Shown here piece after piece: positions 18,501 through 26,409 of a stretch of DNA of 60,801 nucleotides. Under the pieces are notes generated by a model, which saw only the letters and a program-made list of their open reading frames with translations, was not told the origin of the DNA and searched no databases. The stretch covers positions 132,049-192,849 of the forward strand of contig DKWV01000011.1 of NCBI GenBank assembly GCA_002491905.1, given 5' to 3'. Both the position numbers and the translations under genes were made by a program. The first letter of the stretch is position 1, and each line of letters begins with the position of its first letter. The DNA comes from Lachnospiraceae bacterium UBA7143. Lineage in GTDB: Bacteria; Bacillota; Clostridia; Lachnospirales; Lachnospiraceae.

Positions 18501-19217
18501 GATGCTTCCGCATTTGTCAATGCGTCGGACAAGGCACTCGTGGAAAAGGCGCTGAACGGTTCCTTGGCGAAAGGCTACACGCTGGGACAGTATCTTGACA
18601 TCAGTCTTTACAAAGTGGTCGGGAACAGCCGGAATATCATTACGGAGACAGACGGCAAGATCAGGGTTACGATCGATGTGCCGGACAGCCTGAAAAATAC
18701 CGACGCTGCAAAGACAAGAACCTTTGCGGTGATCCGCGTGCATGACGGAAAGGCGGAGCTTCTGGCTGATCTTGACGACAACGCCGACACGATTACCATA
18801 GAGACAGACCGCTTTTCCACCTATGCGGTGGTCTACAAGGATACGGCAGGCGGATCCAGTGACAGCCAGAGTGGAAACGGCAAAACGGGTGTCGTCCGTA
18901 TGAGCGCGAACAGCGACGGCAAGAATTCGGGCGGCGGAAAAGGCGGTGAGCCGAAGACCGGGGACAATACACCATTAGAACTGTATGCAACCCTTGCCAT
19001 GATAGCGGGCTTTGCCTATCTGCTCCTGTATTTTGCGGACAGGGAGAGGGGCATGACGGAGGAGACGAAAAAGGAGCTTGTTTCCAGGATGACCGGGTGG
19101 GCGAAGCAGGGCGGCCGGATCAGAAAATGGCTTGCGCTCGCGGCAATCTTTGTCCTGCTGGTGTATTACCACAGTATCGGTAAAAAGGCAGAAACAGAGT
19201 GGAAAGCGATCTTTTAA
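15501..19217 (+). CDS. BspA-like leucine-rich repeat surface protein, paralog with G-tract
   Basis: 1238-residue paralog of the preceding protein. The signal region contains a run of ten G in the DNA (GRGGGR), then a hydrophobic stretch ending TALAQ and a nearly identical Pro/Glu/Gly-rich stalk. Unlike its neighbour it has a Listeria-Bacteroides (Flg_new-like) repeat (about 286-353), LRR_5 repeats (about 397-486), three MYGG-ISGN glycine-rich repeats (about 615-697) and an InlB-like beta repeat (about 812-883; VTVNSGTGGGEY, GKQFDKWVV). It shares the C-terminal domain, PKTGD motif and two-helix tail. I chose the ATG at 15501 because GGGAGG lies seven bases upstream. The ATG at 15591, downstream of the G-tract, would still leave a usable signal core. 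Confidence 0.84.
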   Translation: MREQKNMGEHIFGRGGGRNISRRKGTRIRRMAAVLLSAVLITGMLWDAVPVTALAQETDGQQEDTGGSRTEPAAGDTKPEEKTETTPAEGTGSGGQEKTDPEGQEKPGTTEDGGGTEEGDALTGQKPGGGMEEKPQEPGGTEEGQPKPGDGAGEQKPEPGDAAEEETEPGTVGGNEAAPQRVMMAAPAPQTDGQRDVTFTFKIYGYHPDKFPLELNNVVAIWSKNAEEFIEGEENKKAVTEEGYTCWSYTFRNLDVNTRYDVKEKNALGQMYTIPTGSGTEYERIDYAVNFYDGNELKGVQYVTSGNHAWEDSAPVLTKDDCTFAGWVTADGGKDAFDFKTAIAQITNVYASWTPDTPSSANIASGTDWVLDKDGKLTISSDAGMEDWIANGRNNHSSKVTSAGILDGVTRISGAAFNGCSGMKSITISESVTIIGVWAFNDCSSLTGITIPSKVGDIGNAAFGDCSSLTTVTVLCETPPTVGTDAFYDCKFVTDKSKGIHVLEGKAQTYKDTWTDWAAYITDDIPTPPVETHEHNDVTFAAWTKTDSLPDAAGNYYLTEDVTLTDTWEVPGETTLCLNGKTISASGTDEYRVITIPESCTLNLYDCQNAGNITGGKGGGVSNNGTFCMYGGKISGNSCEDTSGGGVNNQGVFQMYGGEISGNEAVGYGGVGGGVYIGNGTYAMYGGKISGNTSNTGGGVGCVSIIGTFITIIYDEPLTIGGGAVISGNTCDGKENNVCLNNGQIITIESANPLSGSAKIGVTTKTAPTDASPVNITGEYSEDYSKYFHSDNPDYAIVNSGNNVVQLVAQSQSYTVTVNSGTGGGEYVAGDTVTIRANAPASGKQFDKWVVNSGSVTLASATSSTTTFTMPTEAVSVTATYKNKSGGGSGSGNADGGDNNNGGDADGGNNNNGGSDNGNGSSGGNGGTGAGTSQTPGAGQPKVKQEKEGNIRKEVRVEGESTLDAAVETPLSQLADIVLTKEEKQKAAGGTDIRIVLDVKDASAFVNASDKALVEKALNGSLAKGYTLGQYLDISLYKVVGNSRNIITETDGKIRVTIDVPDSLKNTDAAKTRTFAVIRVHDGKAELLADLDDNADTITIETDRFSTYAVVYKDTAGGSSDSQSGNGKTGVVRMSANSDGKNSGGGKGGEPKTGDNTPLELYATLAMIAGFAYLLLYFADRERGMTEETKKELVSRMTGWAKQGGRIRKWLALAAIFVLLVYYHSIGKKAETEWKAIF
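15541..15550 (+). repeat. Homopolymeric G(10) tract in coding sequence
   Basis: Ten consecutive G, preceded by GGGA, lie 40 bases into the gene within the N-region of the signal peptide. Loss or gain of one G would shift the frame before the hydrophobic core of the signal sequence. No other homopolymer of this length was seen in the window. Confidence 0.9.
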
Positions 19218-19295
19218 AATATAATATGGGGACTTCGATACTATTTTTGTCTCTGCGTGCATAGAAATAGAGGAGGAAACGGAAGAGGCTGCAAT

Positions 19296-21614
19296 ATGAG
19301 GTTTGACGGGAAACAACTGGCGAAGCTGGCTCTTATTTTTTTCGGTCTTCTGTTTATCGTCTGTCTTTTTCTGGGGAGGAGACAGGGGCAGGAGAAAACG
19401 CCGCCGCTTGTGGGGGAGCGGATCACCGTGGAGGACGTGGCGATTCTGATGGATGCCCTGGGAGTCACTTTTTCGATACCCGAATCCGGCGCGGAGGGAC
19501 AGACGCGGAACATGCAGGACGCAGGGGAGAAAGAAAACGCCGCATATTTTACATACGGGCAGTATCAGGCGCTGTGTGAAAGTATCGCAGAGGAAGAGTG
19601 GGATCTGCCCGATTACGGGGAACGCTATGAGCCGGGACAGGCGCTTTTGAAGGAAGACTGGTATCGGGCATTCCGCATTCTTTTGGCGCATCTGGATACG
19701 GAATCTTCTATCTGGGAGACAACGGTTTTTGTGCTGAGGGTGGATGAAGAGGCGGCGGAGGCTTACACGGAGAGCGGCGCCATGCAGGGCGCCTGTCATT
19801 ATTGTTCCGCTGCTTTTGCGGAGAACGAGCTGCAGGAGATGAAGGTTTATATCAAGGGAGATACGCTTCTGACCATTGTGGAGGTGCTGCCGGAGGATCA
19901 TTATCTGGGGAGCGTCTGGGTGATGGAAAATGAGGACGGTTCACTGGACTGTTTTTATCGCCAGACCGCATTCAGAGCGGCACTTTCCGATGATGTCCGA
20001 AAAAATCCGCCGGAGCGGGAGCAGATTGCGGATCTGACCTTTCGGGACGGGTACGTTGTGGAGGCTGAGGAACGCAGGGAAAAAATTCACGGGAAGCTTC
20101 TCAGGGCTTCGGCGCAGGAATTGGAGATCGAGGATTACGGGGTTTATCAGATCGCGGAGGAGATGGAGGTCTATAAGCTATACGGGAGTCTGAAGACGCT
20201 GGAACAGGCGCAGCTGCGGGTGGGATGCGCGGATACGGATTTTGTTGTCGATAAGGGGAAAGTATATGCCTGTCTGGTCTCAGAGGAGGCAGGAGCTGAC
20301 CAGATCCGCGTTCTTTTAAAAAATACGGGGTCGGGCAGTATTTTCCATGATACGGTGGGTATTGGCGTGGACGGTGAAAAGCTCAGGCTTCGAAAGGATC
20401 AGATGGCTGTTGGGGAGCGCAGGACTTATCGGAGCGCGAATCTCACGGACAAGGTCACGGTGGAGATGGAAGGGAGTACGAGGGCCGACCATGATTACCG
20501 TGGGGCTGTTGAGTGTCTGCGGGTGGATCAGGGAATTGTGCTGATCAATGAGCTGCCGTTGGAGGAATATCTCTATGCTGTGGTGCCGAGCGAGATGCCG
20601 GCTTCTTACCCGCAGGAGGCGTTAAAGGCGCAGGCGGTGTGTGCCAGAACCTATGCCTACCGTTATATTCTGAGGGCGGGCATCCCGGAGTTTGGTGCGC
20701 ATGTGGACGATACCACAGCCTATCAGGTTTATCATAACATCGAAGAGAATGCGGCCTCCACCACTGCCGTCAAGGAGACGGATGGGGTGCTGCTCACCTA
20801 TGAAGGGGAGGCGGCGGGAAATTATTATTATTCCACCTCCTGCGGGATAGGGACGGACGTAGTGAGCTGGCAGGGAGGCAGCGGAGAGGATGTGCCCTAT
20901 CTGTGCGGTGTGCGTGTGGGCAGCGTATATGACGAAGAGAAAACGGAAGGGGCGGAGAGCGGCGCGTTTGAAAGTTTTAACACGGAATCCCTACGGGACG
21001 AGACGGTTTTCCGCCAGTTTATTACCACGGTACACGAAACGGACATTGAGAAAGATGAACCCTGGTATCGGTGGAGCTACCGTGTGGAAGAGTTGGATGA
21101 AAAGAGTCTTTTTGCCCGATTGAAAGAGCGTTACACGCAGGCGCCGGCTTTTGTATTGACGAAGGCGGAAGGGGATTATTATGTGTCAGAGCCTGTCGGG
21201 AAGTCTGGAAACATTAAGAAGATTGAAATAACGAAAAGAGGCGCTGGCGGGATTGCGCAGGAAGTGAACATTGAGACAGAGAAAGTCACGTATAAAGTGC
21301 TCTCCGAATACAATATCCGCTATGTTCTCTGTGACGGAAAAAGTGCGGTCAGAAAACAGGACGGGAGCGAATCGGTGCCGGGAACGCTTCTTCCCAGCGG
21401 TTTTTTTGTAATAGATACGATTTCGGAGACTGGAAAAGAGGGGGAAAATGTGGTAGGATATACGTTGAACGGCGGCGGCTTCGGGCATGGTGTCGGCATG
21501 TCCCAGAACGGGGCGAAGGCGATGGGGGAGCAGGGAGCCGGATATGGACAGATTCTCTCCAGCTTTTATCCCGGCTGTGAGGTGACGGATGCTGAGGAGC
21601 TGAAAGAGCAGTAA
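19296..21614 (+). CDS. SpoIID/LytB-domain membrane-anchored protein
   Basis: 772-residue protein with an N-terminal membrane anchor (LALIFFGLLFIVCLF) and a long extracellular N-terminal part (about 40-390) that I do not recognise beyond a beta-rich stretch. The C-terminal half is a SpoIID domain: INELPLEEYLYAVVPSEMP (E433 at the position of the lytic transglycosylase glutamate), QAVCARTYAYRY, a Cys-containing SCGIGTDVV segment, and GFGHGVGMSQNGAKAM near the end. SpoIID proteins cleave denuded glycan strands in peptidoglycan. The length far exceeds spore SpoIID, so this may be a vegetative wall hydrolase. The ATG at 19296 follows GGAAGAGG. Its place after two surface proteins suits an envelope role. 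Confidence 0.85.
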   Translation: MRFDGKQLAKLALIFFGLLFIVCLFLGRRQGQEKTPPLVGERITVEDVAILMDALGVTFSIPESGAEGQTRNMQDAGEKENAAYFTYGQYQALCESIAEEEWDLPDYGERYEPGQALLKEDWYRAFRILLAHLDTESSIWETTVFVLRVDEEAAEAYTESGAMQGACHYCSAAFAENELQEMKVYIKGDTLLTIVEVLPEDHYLGSVWVMENEDGSLDCFYRQTAFRAALSDDVRKNPPEREQIADLTFRDGYVVEAEERREKIHGKLLRASAQELEIEDYGVYQIAEEMEVYKLYGSLKTLEQAQLRVGCADTDFVVDKGKVYACLVSEEAGADQIRVLLKNTGSGSIFHDTVGIGVDGEKLRLRKDQMAVGERRTYRSANLTDKVTVEMEGSTRADHDYRGAVECLRVDQGIVLINELPLEEYLYAVVPSEMPASYPQEALKAQAVCARTYAYRYILRAGIPEFGAHVDDTTAYQVYHNIEENAASTTAVKETDGVLLTYEGEAAGNYYYSTSCGIGTDVVSWQGGSGEDVPYLCGVRVGSVYDEEKTEGAESGAFESFNTESLRDETVFRQFITTVHETDIEKDEPWYRWSYRVEELDEKSLFARLKERYTQAPAFVLTKAEGDYYVSEPVGKSGNIKKIEITKRGAGGIAQEVNIETEKVTYKVLSEYNIRYVLCDGKSAVRKQDGSESVPGTLLPSGFFVIDTISETGKEGENVVGYTLNGGGFGHGVGMSQNGAKAMGEQGAGYGQILSSFYPGCEVTDAEELKEQ

Positions 21615-21657
21615 GGGATCTGAAAAGAGAAGCAGATAACAGGAAACAATCGGGAGT

Positions 21658-22518
21658 ATGATGAGAACGGTTTTCAGATTATATTATATCCTGCGGGACT
21701 TTAACTGGCAGATGACGAAGAAAAACATCAGCGCTTTTGCGGCAAGCACGGCGTTCTTTCTCTTCCTGTCCATGATACCGCTTCTGATGGCGCTGTGCGC
21801 CATTCTGCCTTATACAAGGCTGACGGAGGCGAATTTAATCAGTGCGATTACGCAGTTTACGCCGGATGCCGTGGATGGCATGGTAATACGGATTGTGTCG
21901 GATGTTTATGACAGATCGGCAGGGACTATCACGGTATTTGCGCTGGTTACGATCTGGTCTGCGGCAAAGGCCATGCTGGCGTTGATTTACGGTTTAAACG
22001 CTGTCAACGATGTGGAGGAGAAACGAAATTATATTGTGCTGCGGGCAATCGCCTGCTTTTACACGGTTATCATTCTGGCAGCCACATTGGTGGCGCTTTT
22101 TGTGATGGTGTTCGGCAATGTGATTGTAGATATCCTTCTTCGGGATATACCGCCGCTTCATCTGGTGGTGCATGTGATTATGCGATTCCGCTTTCTGGTT
22201 TCATGGGTGATCCTTACCTTTATTTTTGCTATGATCTATGCCTATGTGCCGAGCTGCAAGCTGCGGTTTAAGGCGCAGATTCCGGGAGCGGCTTTTTCGG
22301 CAGTTTTGTGGAGTGCCGCCTCCTATGCCTTTTCTGTCTATGTGGATCACTACAATGATTTCGGCACTTACGGGAGCTTGACCACTGTGGTCATTCTAAT
22401 GTTCTGGTTTTATATGCTCATGTATATTTTAATGATTGGCGCCCATGTCAACAGGTATTTCGGTCCGGTATATAAATTTCTTTTTGGGTGGCTTGACAAG
22501 TCGAAGGAAAGACACTAA
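21658..22518 (+). CDS. YihY/BrkB-family integral membrane protein
   Basis: 286-residue protein with about six membrane helices and the family hallmarks: an N-terminal FNWQMTKKNISAFAASTAFFLFLSM-type opening (amphipathic start into helix 1), the conserved Ala/Ser-rich helix with WSAAKAM, and a C-terminal YVDHYNDFGTYGSLTTVVILMFW-type segment. YihY-family proteins were once miscalled ribonuclease BN. Their activity is unsettled and roles in envelope or transport have been proposed. The start has only a modest ribosome site (AGGAAA 11 bases upstream). The promoter for the pheST T-box leader lies inside its last codons. Confidence 0.88.
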   Translation: MMRTVFRLYYILRDFNWQMTKKNISAFAASTAFFLFLSMIPLLMALCAILPYTRLTEANLISAITQFTPDAVDGMVIRIVSDVYDRSAGTITVFALVTIWSAAKAMLALIYGLNAVNDVEEKRNYIVLRAIACFYTVIILAATLVALFVMVFGNVIVDILLRDIPPLHLVVHVIMRFRFLVSWVILTFIFAMIYAYVPSCKLRFKAQIPGAAFSAVLWSAASYAFSVYVDHYNDFGTYGSLTTVVILMFWFYMLMYILMIGAHVNRYFGPVYKFLFGWLDKSKERH

Positions 22519-22521
22519 AAT
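22493..22521 (+). promoter_or_regulatory. Promoter for pheST T-box leader
   Basis: TTGACA (22493-22498), 17-base spacer, TAAAAT (22516-22521): a near-consensus sigma-A promoter lying in the 3' end of the yihY-type gene, with the -10 box overlapping its stop codon. Transcription should begin near 22528. Confidence 0.75.
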
Positions 22522-22527
22522 AGCAGA

Positions 22528-22830
22528 TAGATTTATAGTCGGAAAGGCAAAGAAGGTGTCAGTAGGAAATTTTTTCCGCCAGAGAGAGGGAATCGTCGGC
22601 TGTAAGTTCCCTTCGGTTCAGAAATTATCCGAAATTTCCCACCGAAGCTGTCTGGGTGAACCGATTTACCACAAAACGGGTATATCTAAGTAGCGCAGAA
22701 CGTATCGGCACGTTACGCCAAATGAAGCGTCCGTTTGCCGGGCTGTGGAAACAGCCGGAGGCGGGAAGTTGGGTGGTACCGCGGAGTATATTCGTCCCAT
22801 GTGTAGAGATGCACATGGGACGTTGTCATG
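22528..22830 (+). promoter_or_regulatory. T-box riboswitch, probably sensing tRNA-Phe
   Basis: The 330-base gene-free stretch before pheS is a T-box leader. A distal Stem I hairpin is visible (GGGAA 22588-22592 with TTCCC 22617-22621, preceded by AGAGAGAGGG). The hallmark T-box sequence GGGTGGTACCGCG lies at 22771-22783. Its TGGT pairs with the A73-CCA end expected of tRNA-Phe, and a terminator hairpin follows. Uncharged tRNA binding would favour the antiterminator and allow pheST expression. A TTC triplet at 22636-22638 is a candidate specifier, but I could not fold Stem I well enough to fix it. Specificity is mainly inferred from the downstream genes. Confidence 0.92.
22793..22822 (+). terminator. 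T-box intrinsic terminator
   Basis: Perfect 11-base stem CGTCCCATGTG / CACATGGGACG with an 8-base loop, then a U-containing tail (TTGTCATGTTT). It lies just after the T-box sequence, as expected for the terminator alternative of the riboswitch. Confidence 0.88.
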
Positions 22831-22850
22831 TTTATGGAAAGGATGGAAAA

Positions 22851-23873
22851 ATGATGAAAGAGAAATTGGAACAGATCAAGGCCGAGGCCCTGCGCCAGAT
22901 CGAGGCCAGCGACGCTCTGGAAAAGCTCAATGAGATTAAGGTTAACTATCTCGGGAAAAAGGGTGAGCTGACGGCGGTGTTAAAGAGCATGAAGGACGTG
23001 GCGCCGGAGGACCGGCCGAAGGTGGGTCAGCTTGTCAATGAGACAAGGGAAGAGATTGAGAAGGTTCTGGAGGCCTCCGTCAAAAAGATGGAAAGGGCAG
23101 TGAGAGAGGCAAAGTTAAAGACGGAGGTTATAGATGTAACCCTGCCCTCCAAAAAGAATAAGATGGGACACCGCCATCCCAACACCATCGCGCTGGAAGA
23201 GGTGGAGAGAATCTTCATCGGCATGGGCTATGAGGTGGTGGAAGGTCCCGACGTGGAGAAGGATTATTACAACTTTGAGGCACTGAATATTCCGGCGGAT
23301 CATCCGGCGAAGGATGAACAGGATACCTTTTATATCACCGGCGACATTCTGCTGAGGACACAGACGTCCTCCACGCAGGTGCATGAGATGGAGAAAGGGA
23401 AACTTCCCATCCGCATGATTGCGCCGGGGCGGGTATTCCGCTCCGATGAGGTGGACGCGACCCACTCTCCCTCCTTCCATCAGATCGAGGGTCTGGTGAT
23501 CGATAAGCATATCACTTTCGCGGATCTGAAGGGAACGCTGGCGGAGTTCGCGAAGGAGCTGTTCGGGGAGGATACGAAGGTAAAATTCAGACCTCACCAC
23601 TTTCCGTTCACAGAGCCCAGCGCGGAGATGGATGTGACCTGTTTCAAATGCGGCGGTAAGGGATGCCGTTTCTGTAAGGGCGAGGGGTGGATCGAAATTC
23701 TCGGCTGCGGCATGGTGCATCCCCATGTGCTTGAAATGAGCGGCATCGACCCGGAGCAGTACACGGGATTTGCGTTCGGCGTGGGACTGGAACGTATTGC
23801 GCTGTTAAAATATGAGATTGACGACATGAGACTGTTGTATGAGAATGATATCCGTTTCTTAAAGCAGTTTTAG
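22851..23873 (+). CDS. pheS: Phenylalanine-tRNA ligase alpha subunit
   Basis: Catalytic subunit of the alpha2beta2 enzyme that charges tRNA-Phe. The 340-residue protein has the N-terminal coiled-coil that grips tRNA (EKLNEIKVNYLGKKGELT), GHRHPNTIALEEVERIF, class II motif 2 (GRVFRSDEVDATHSPSFHQ) and motif 3 (FAFGVGLERIALLKY), plus a Cys-rich segment CFKCGGKGCRFCKGEGW. AAAGGA lies seven bases before the ATG at 22851; ATG at 22854 is an equal alternative. A longer in-frame reading reaches back through the T-box and is not real. It is co-transcribed with pheT after an 87-base gap. Confidence 0.97.
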   Translation: MMKEKLEQIKAEALRQIEASDALEKLNEIKVNYLGKKGELTAVLKSMKDVAPEDRPKVGQLVNETREEIEKVLEASVKKMERAVREAKLKTEVIDVTLPSKKNKMGHRHPNTIALEEVERIFIGMGYEVVEGPDVEKDYYNFEALNIPADHPAKDEQDTFYITGDILLRTQTSSTQVHEMEKGKLPIRMIAPGRVFRSDEVDATHSPSFHQIEGLVIDKHITFADLKGTLAEFAKELFGEDTKVKFRPHHFPFTEPSAEMDVTCFKCGGKGCRFCKGEGWIEILGCGMVHPHVLEMSGIDPEQYTGFAFGVGLERIALLKYEIDDMRLLYENDIRFLKQF

Positions 23874-23960
23874 TGTATATCTGGCAGGGTAAAACCTGTT
23901 AGGGATATCTTGAGCGTTTATAATATTTTGCCGAAAAGGAAGAAAGGAAAAGGAGTTAAC

Positions 23961-26381
23961 ATGAATACAGCATTGTCATGGATTAAAGCATATGTACCCG
24001 ATTTAACGTGTACAGATCAGGAGTATATGGACGCGATGACTCTCTCTGGGACGAAGGTGGAGGGTTACACCAGACTGGACAAAAATCTGGAGAAGATCGT
24101 GGTAGGGCAGATTCAGAAGATTGAGAAGCATCCTGACGCGGATAAGCTGATTGTATGTCAGGTGGATATCGGCGGCGAGGTGATCCAGATTGTCACTGGC
24201 GCGCCCAACGTGAAAGAGGGCGACAAGGTTCCTGTGGTCTTGGACGGCGGCAAGGTGGCGGGCGGTCACGACGGCGGGCCTCTGCCGGAGGACGGCATTT
24301 CGATCAAGGCAGGAAAGCTTCGCGGCGTGCCGTCAAACGGCATGATGTGTTCCATTGAGGAGCTTGGCTCCGACAGGAATTTTTATCCCGAAGCGCCGGA
24401 AATGGGAATCTATATTTTCGGGGATGACGTGCAGGTGGGTTCAGACGCGGTGGAAGCGCTAGGACTCCGGGATACGGTGTTTGAGTATGAGATTACCTCA
24501 AACCGTGTAGACTGTTATAGTGTGATCGGCATTGCCAGAGAGGCGGCGGCAACCTTCAGAAAGCCCTTTGTTCTGCCGGAGGTAAATGTAAAGGGAAACA
24601 GCGAAAAAGTGGAGGATTATATCTCTGTGGAGGTGCAGGATACGGAACTGTGTCCGAGATACTGCGCAAGGGTCTGCAAGAACATCAAAATAGGGCCCTC
24701 CCCGAAGTGGATGCAGAGGCGCCTTGCGGCCAGCGGCATCCGTCCCATCAACAATCTGGTGGATATCACCAACTATGTGATGGAGGAGTACGGTCAGCCC
24801 ATGCACGCTTACGATCTGGACACCATTGTCGGACATAAGATCATTGTCCGCCGCGCCAAGGACGGCGATGTGTTTCGGACGCTGGACGGGCAGGACAGAA
24901 AACTGGATAAGGACGTGCTGATGATCTGTGATGCGGAGAAAGAGGTGGGTATCGCCGGGATCATGGGCGGTGAAAATTCCATGATTACCGACAACGTAAC
25001 CACCGTACTTTTTGAGGCGGCGACCTTCAATGGCGCAAACATCCGTAAATCTGCAAAGCGTGTGGGTCTGCGGACAGACGCGTCCGGCAAATTTGAGAAG
25101 GGGCTTGATCCCTACAACGCGGAGGCGGCCATCAACAGAGCCTGCCAGCTGATCGAAGAGTTTGGCTGCGGCGAGGTGGTGGGCGGCATGGTGGATGTGC
25201 ACGGCGAGATGAAGGAGAAGGTGGTTCTGCCCTTTGAGCCGGAGCGCTATAATAAACTGCTCGGCACGGATATCTCTGAACAGGAAATGATTGACATCTT
25301 TAAGATGATTGAGGTGGAGTATGACGCGGCGAAGAGAACGCTCACCGTGCCTACTTTCCGGCAGGACATTCTGCGGCAGTGCGATATCGCGGAGGAGGTT
25401 GCTCGGTTTTACGGCTATGACAAGATTCCAACAACTCTTCCTAATGGTGAGGCGACCACGGGCAAGCTGCCCTTCAAGCTGCGCATCGAGCAGAAGGCGA
25501 GGGATATTGCAGAATACTGCGGTTTCTCGCAGGGTATGTGTTACTCGTTCGAGAGCCCCAAGGTGTTTGACAAGCTGCTGCTTGCGGCGGACGATCCGGC
25601 CAGACAGGCCATCACCATCGCCAACCCGCTGGGAGAAGATTTCTCGATTATGCGGACGGTTCCTCTGCATGGGATGCTGACCAGTCTTGCCACTAACTAC
25701 AACAGGCGCAACAAGGATGTGCGGCTCTATGAGCTTGGCAATATTTATCTGCCCAAAGCCCTGCCCCTCACAGAACTTCCCGAGGAGCGGATGCAGTTTA
25801 CCCTTGGCATGTACGGGGACTGCGACTTCTATGATATGAAGGGCGTTGTGGAGGAGTTCTTTGAGAGCATCGGCATGCGTGGGAAGGCAGTTTATGATCC
25901 GAAGGCGGGCAGGAATTACCTGCATCCGGGCAGACAGGCAAACATCGAATATGAGGGAACTTTGGTCGGTTACTTGGGAGAGGTGCACCCGGAGGTATGC
26001 GACAATTATGATTTGAAGACCAGAGCGTATGTGGCGGTGCTGGATATTCCGGCGATTCTGCCGCACGCGACTTTTGACCGCAAGTATGAGGGAATCGCGA
26101 AATATCCGGCGGTTCTCAGGGATATCAGCATGGTGGTGCCAAAGGAAGTGCTGGCAGGGCAGATTGAGGCTGTCATTGCCCAGCGTGGCGGAAAGATTCT
26201 GGAGGATTACCAGCTCTTTGATATCTATGAGGGCAGCCAGATCAAAGAAGGATTTAAATCTATGGCCTATTCCATCACTTTCCGGGCTAAAGACAGAACG
26301 CTTGAGGAGACAGATGTGACCGGCGCTATGAAGAAGATCCTCAATGGGCTGGAAGGAATGGGGATTGAGCTGAGAAGTTAA
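23961..26381 (+). CDS. pheT: Phenylalanine-tRNA ligase beta subunit
   Basis: 806 residues, the normal bacterial size. The order of parts is standard: a short N-terminal domain (NTALSWIKAYVPDL), an EMAP/OB-type tRNA-binding domain (about 39-150; GQIQKIEKHPDADKLIVCQV), B3/B4 editing domain, B5 domain, the catalytically inactive class II core, and the C-terminal FDX-ACB anticodon-binding domain (KYPAVLRDISMVV... TFRAKDRTLEETDV). The ATG at 23961 is set by AAAAGGAG nine bases upstream. The product forms the PheRS heterotetramer with the upstream alpha subunit and is controlled by the same T-box. Confidence 0.97.
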   Translation: MNTALSWIKAYVPDLTCTDQEYMDAMTLSGTKVEGYTRLDKNLEKIVVGQIQKIEKHPDADKLIVCQVDIGGEVIQIVTGAPNVKEGDKVPVVLDGGKVAGGHDGGPLPEDGISIKAGKLRGVPSNGMMCSIEELGSDRNFYPEAPEMGIYIFGDDVQVGSDAVEALGLRDTVFEYEITSNRVDCYSVIGIAREAAATFRKPFVLPEVNVKGNSEKVEDYISVEVQDTELCPRYCARVCKNIKIGPSPKWMQRRLAASGIRPINNLVDITNYVMEEYGQPMHAYDLDTIVGHKIIVRRAKDGDVFRTLDGQDRKLDKDVLMICDAEKEVGIAGIMGGENSMITDNVTTVLFEAATFNGANIRKSAKRVGLRTDASGKFEKGLDPYNAEAAINRACQLIEEFGCGEVVGGMVDVHGEMKEKVVLPFEPERYNKLLGTDISEQEMIDIFKMIEVEYDAAKRTLTVPTFRQDILRQCDIAEEVARFYGYDKIPTTLPNGEATTGKLPFKLRIEQKARDIAEYCGFSQGMCYSFESPKVFDKLLLAADDPARQAITIANPLGEDFSIMRTVPLHGMLTSLATNYNRRNKDVRLYELGNIYLPKALPLTELPEERMQFTLGMYGDCDFYDMKGVVEEFFESIGMRGKAVYDPKAGRNYLHPGRQANIEYEGTLVGYLGEVHPEVCDNYDLKTRAYVAVLDIPAILPHATFDRKYEGIAKYPAVLRDISMVVPKEVLAGQIEAVIAQRGGKILEDYQLFDIYEGSQIKEGFKSMAYSITFRAKDRTLEETDVTGAMKKILNGLEGMGIELRS

Positions 26382-26409
26382 AAAGACAGATTTGAAAGGA
26401 GTGGTAATT

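Noticed and set aside
22656..22850. N-terminal extension of pheS by 65 codons
   Set aside because: It would translate through the T-box core and terminator; the ATG at 22851 has a proper ribosome site and gives the normal PheS length.
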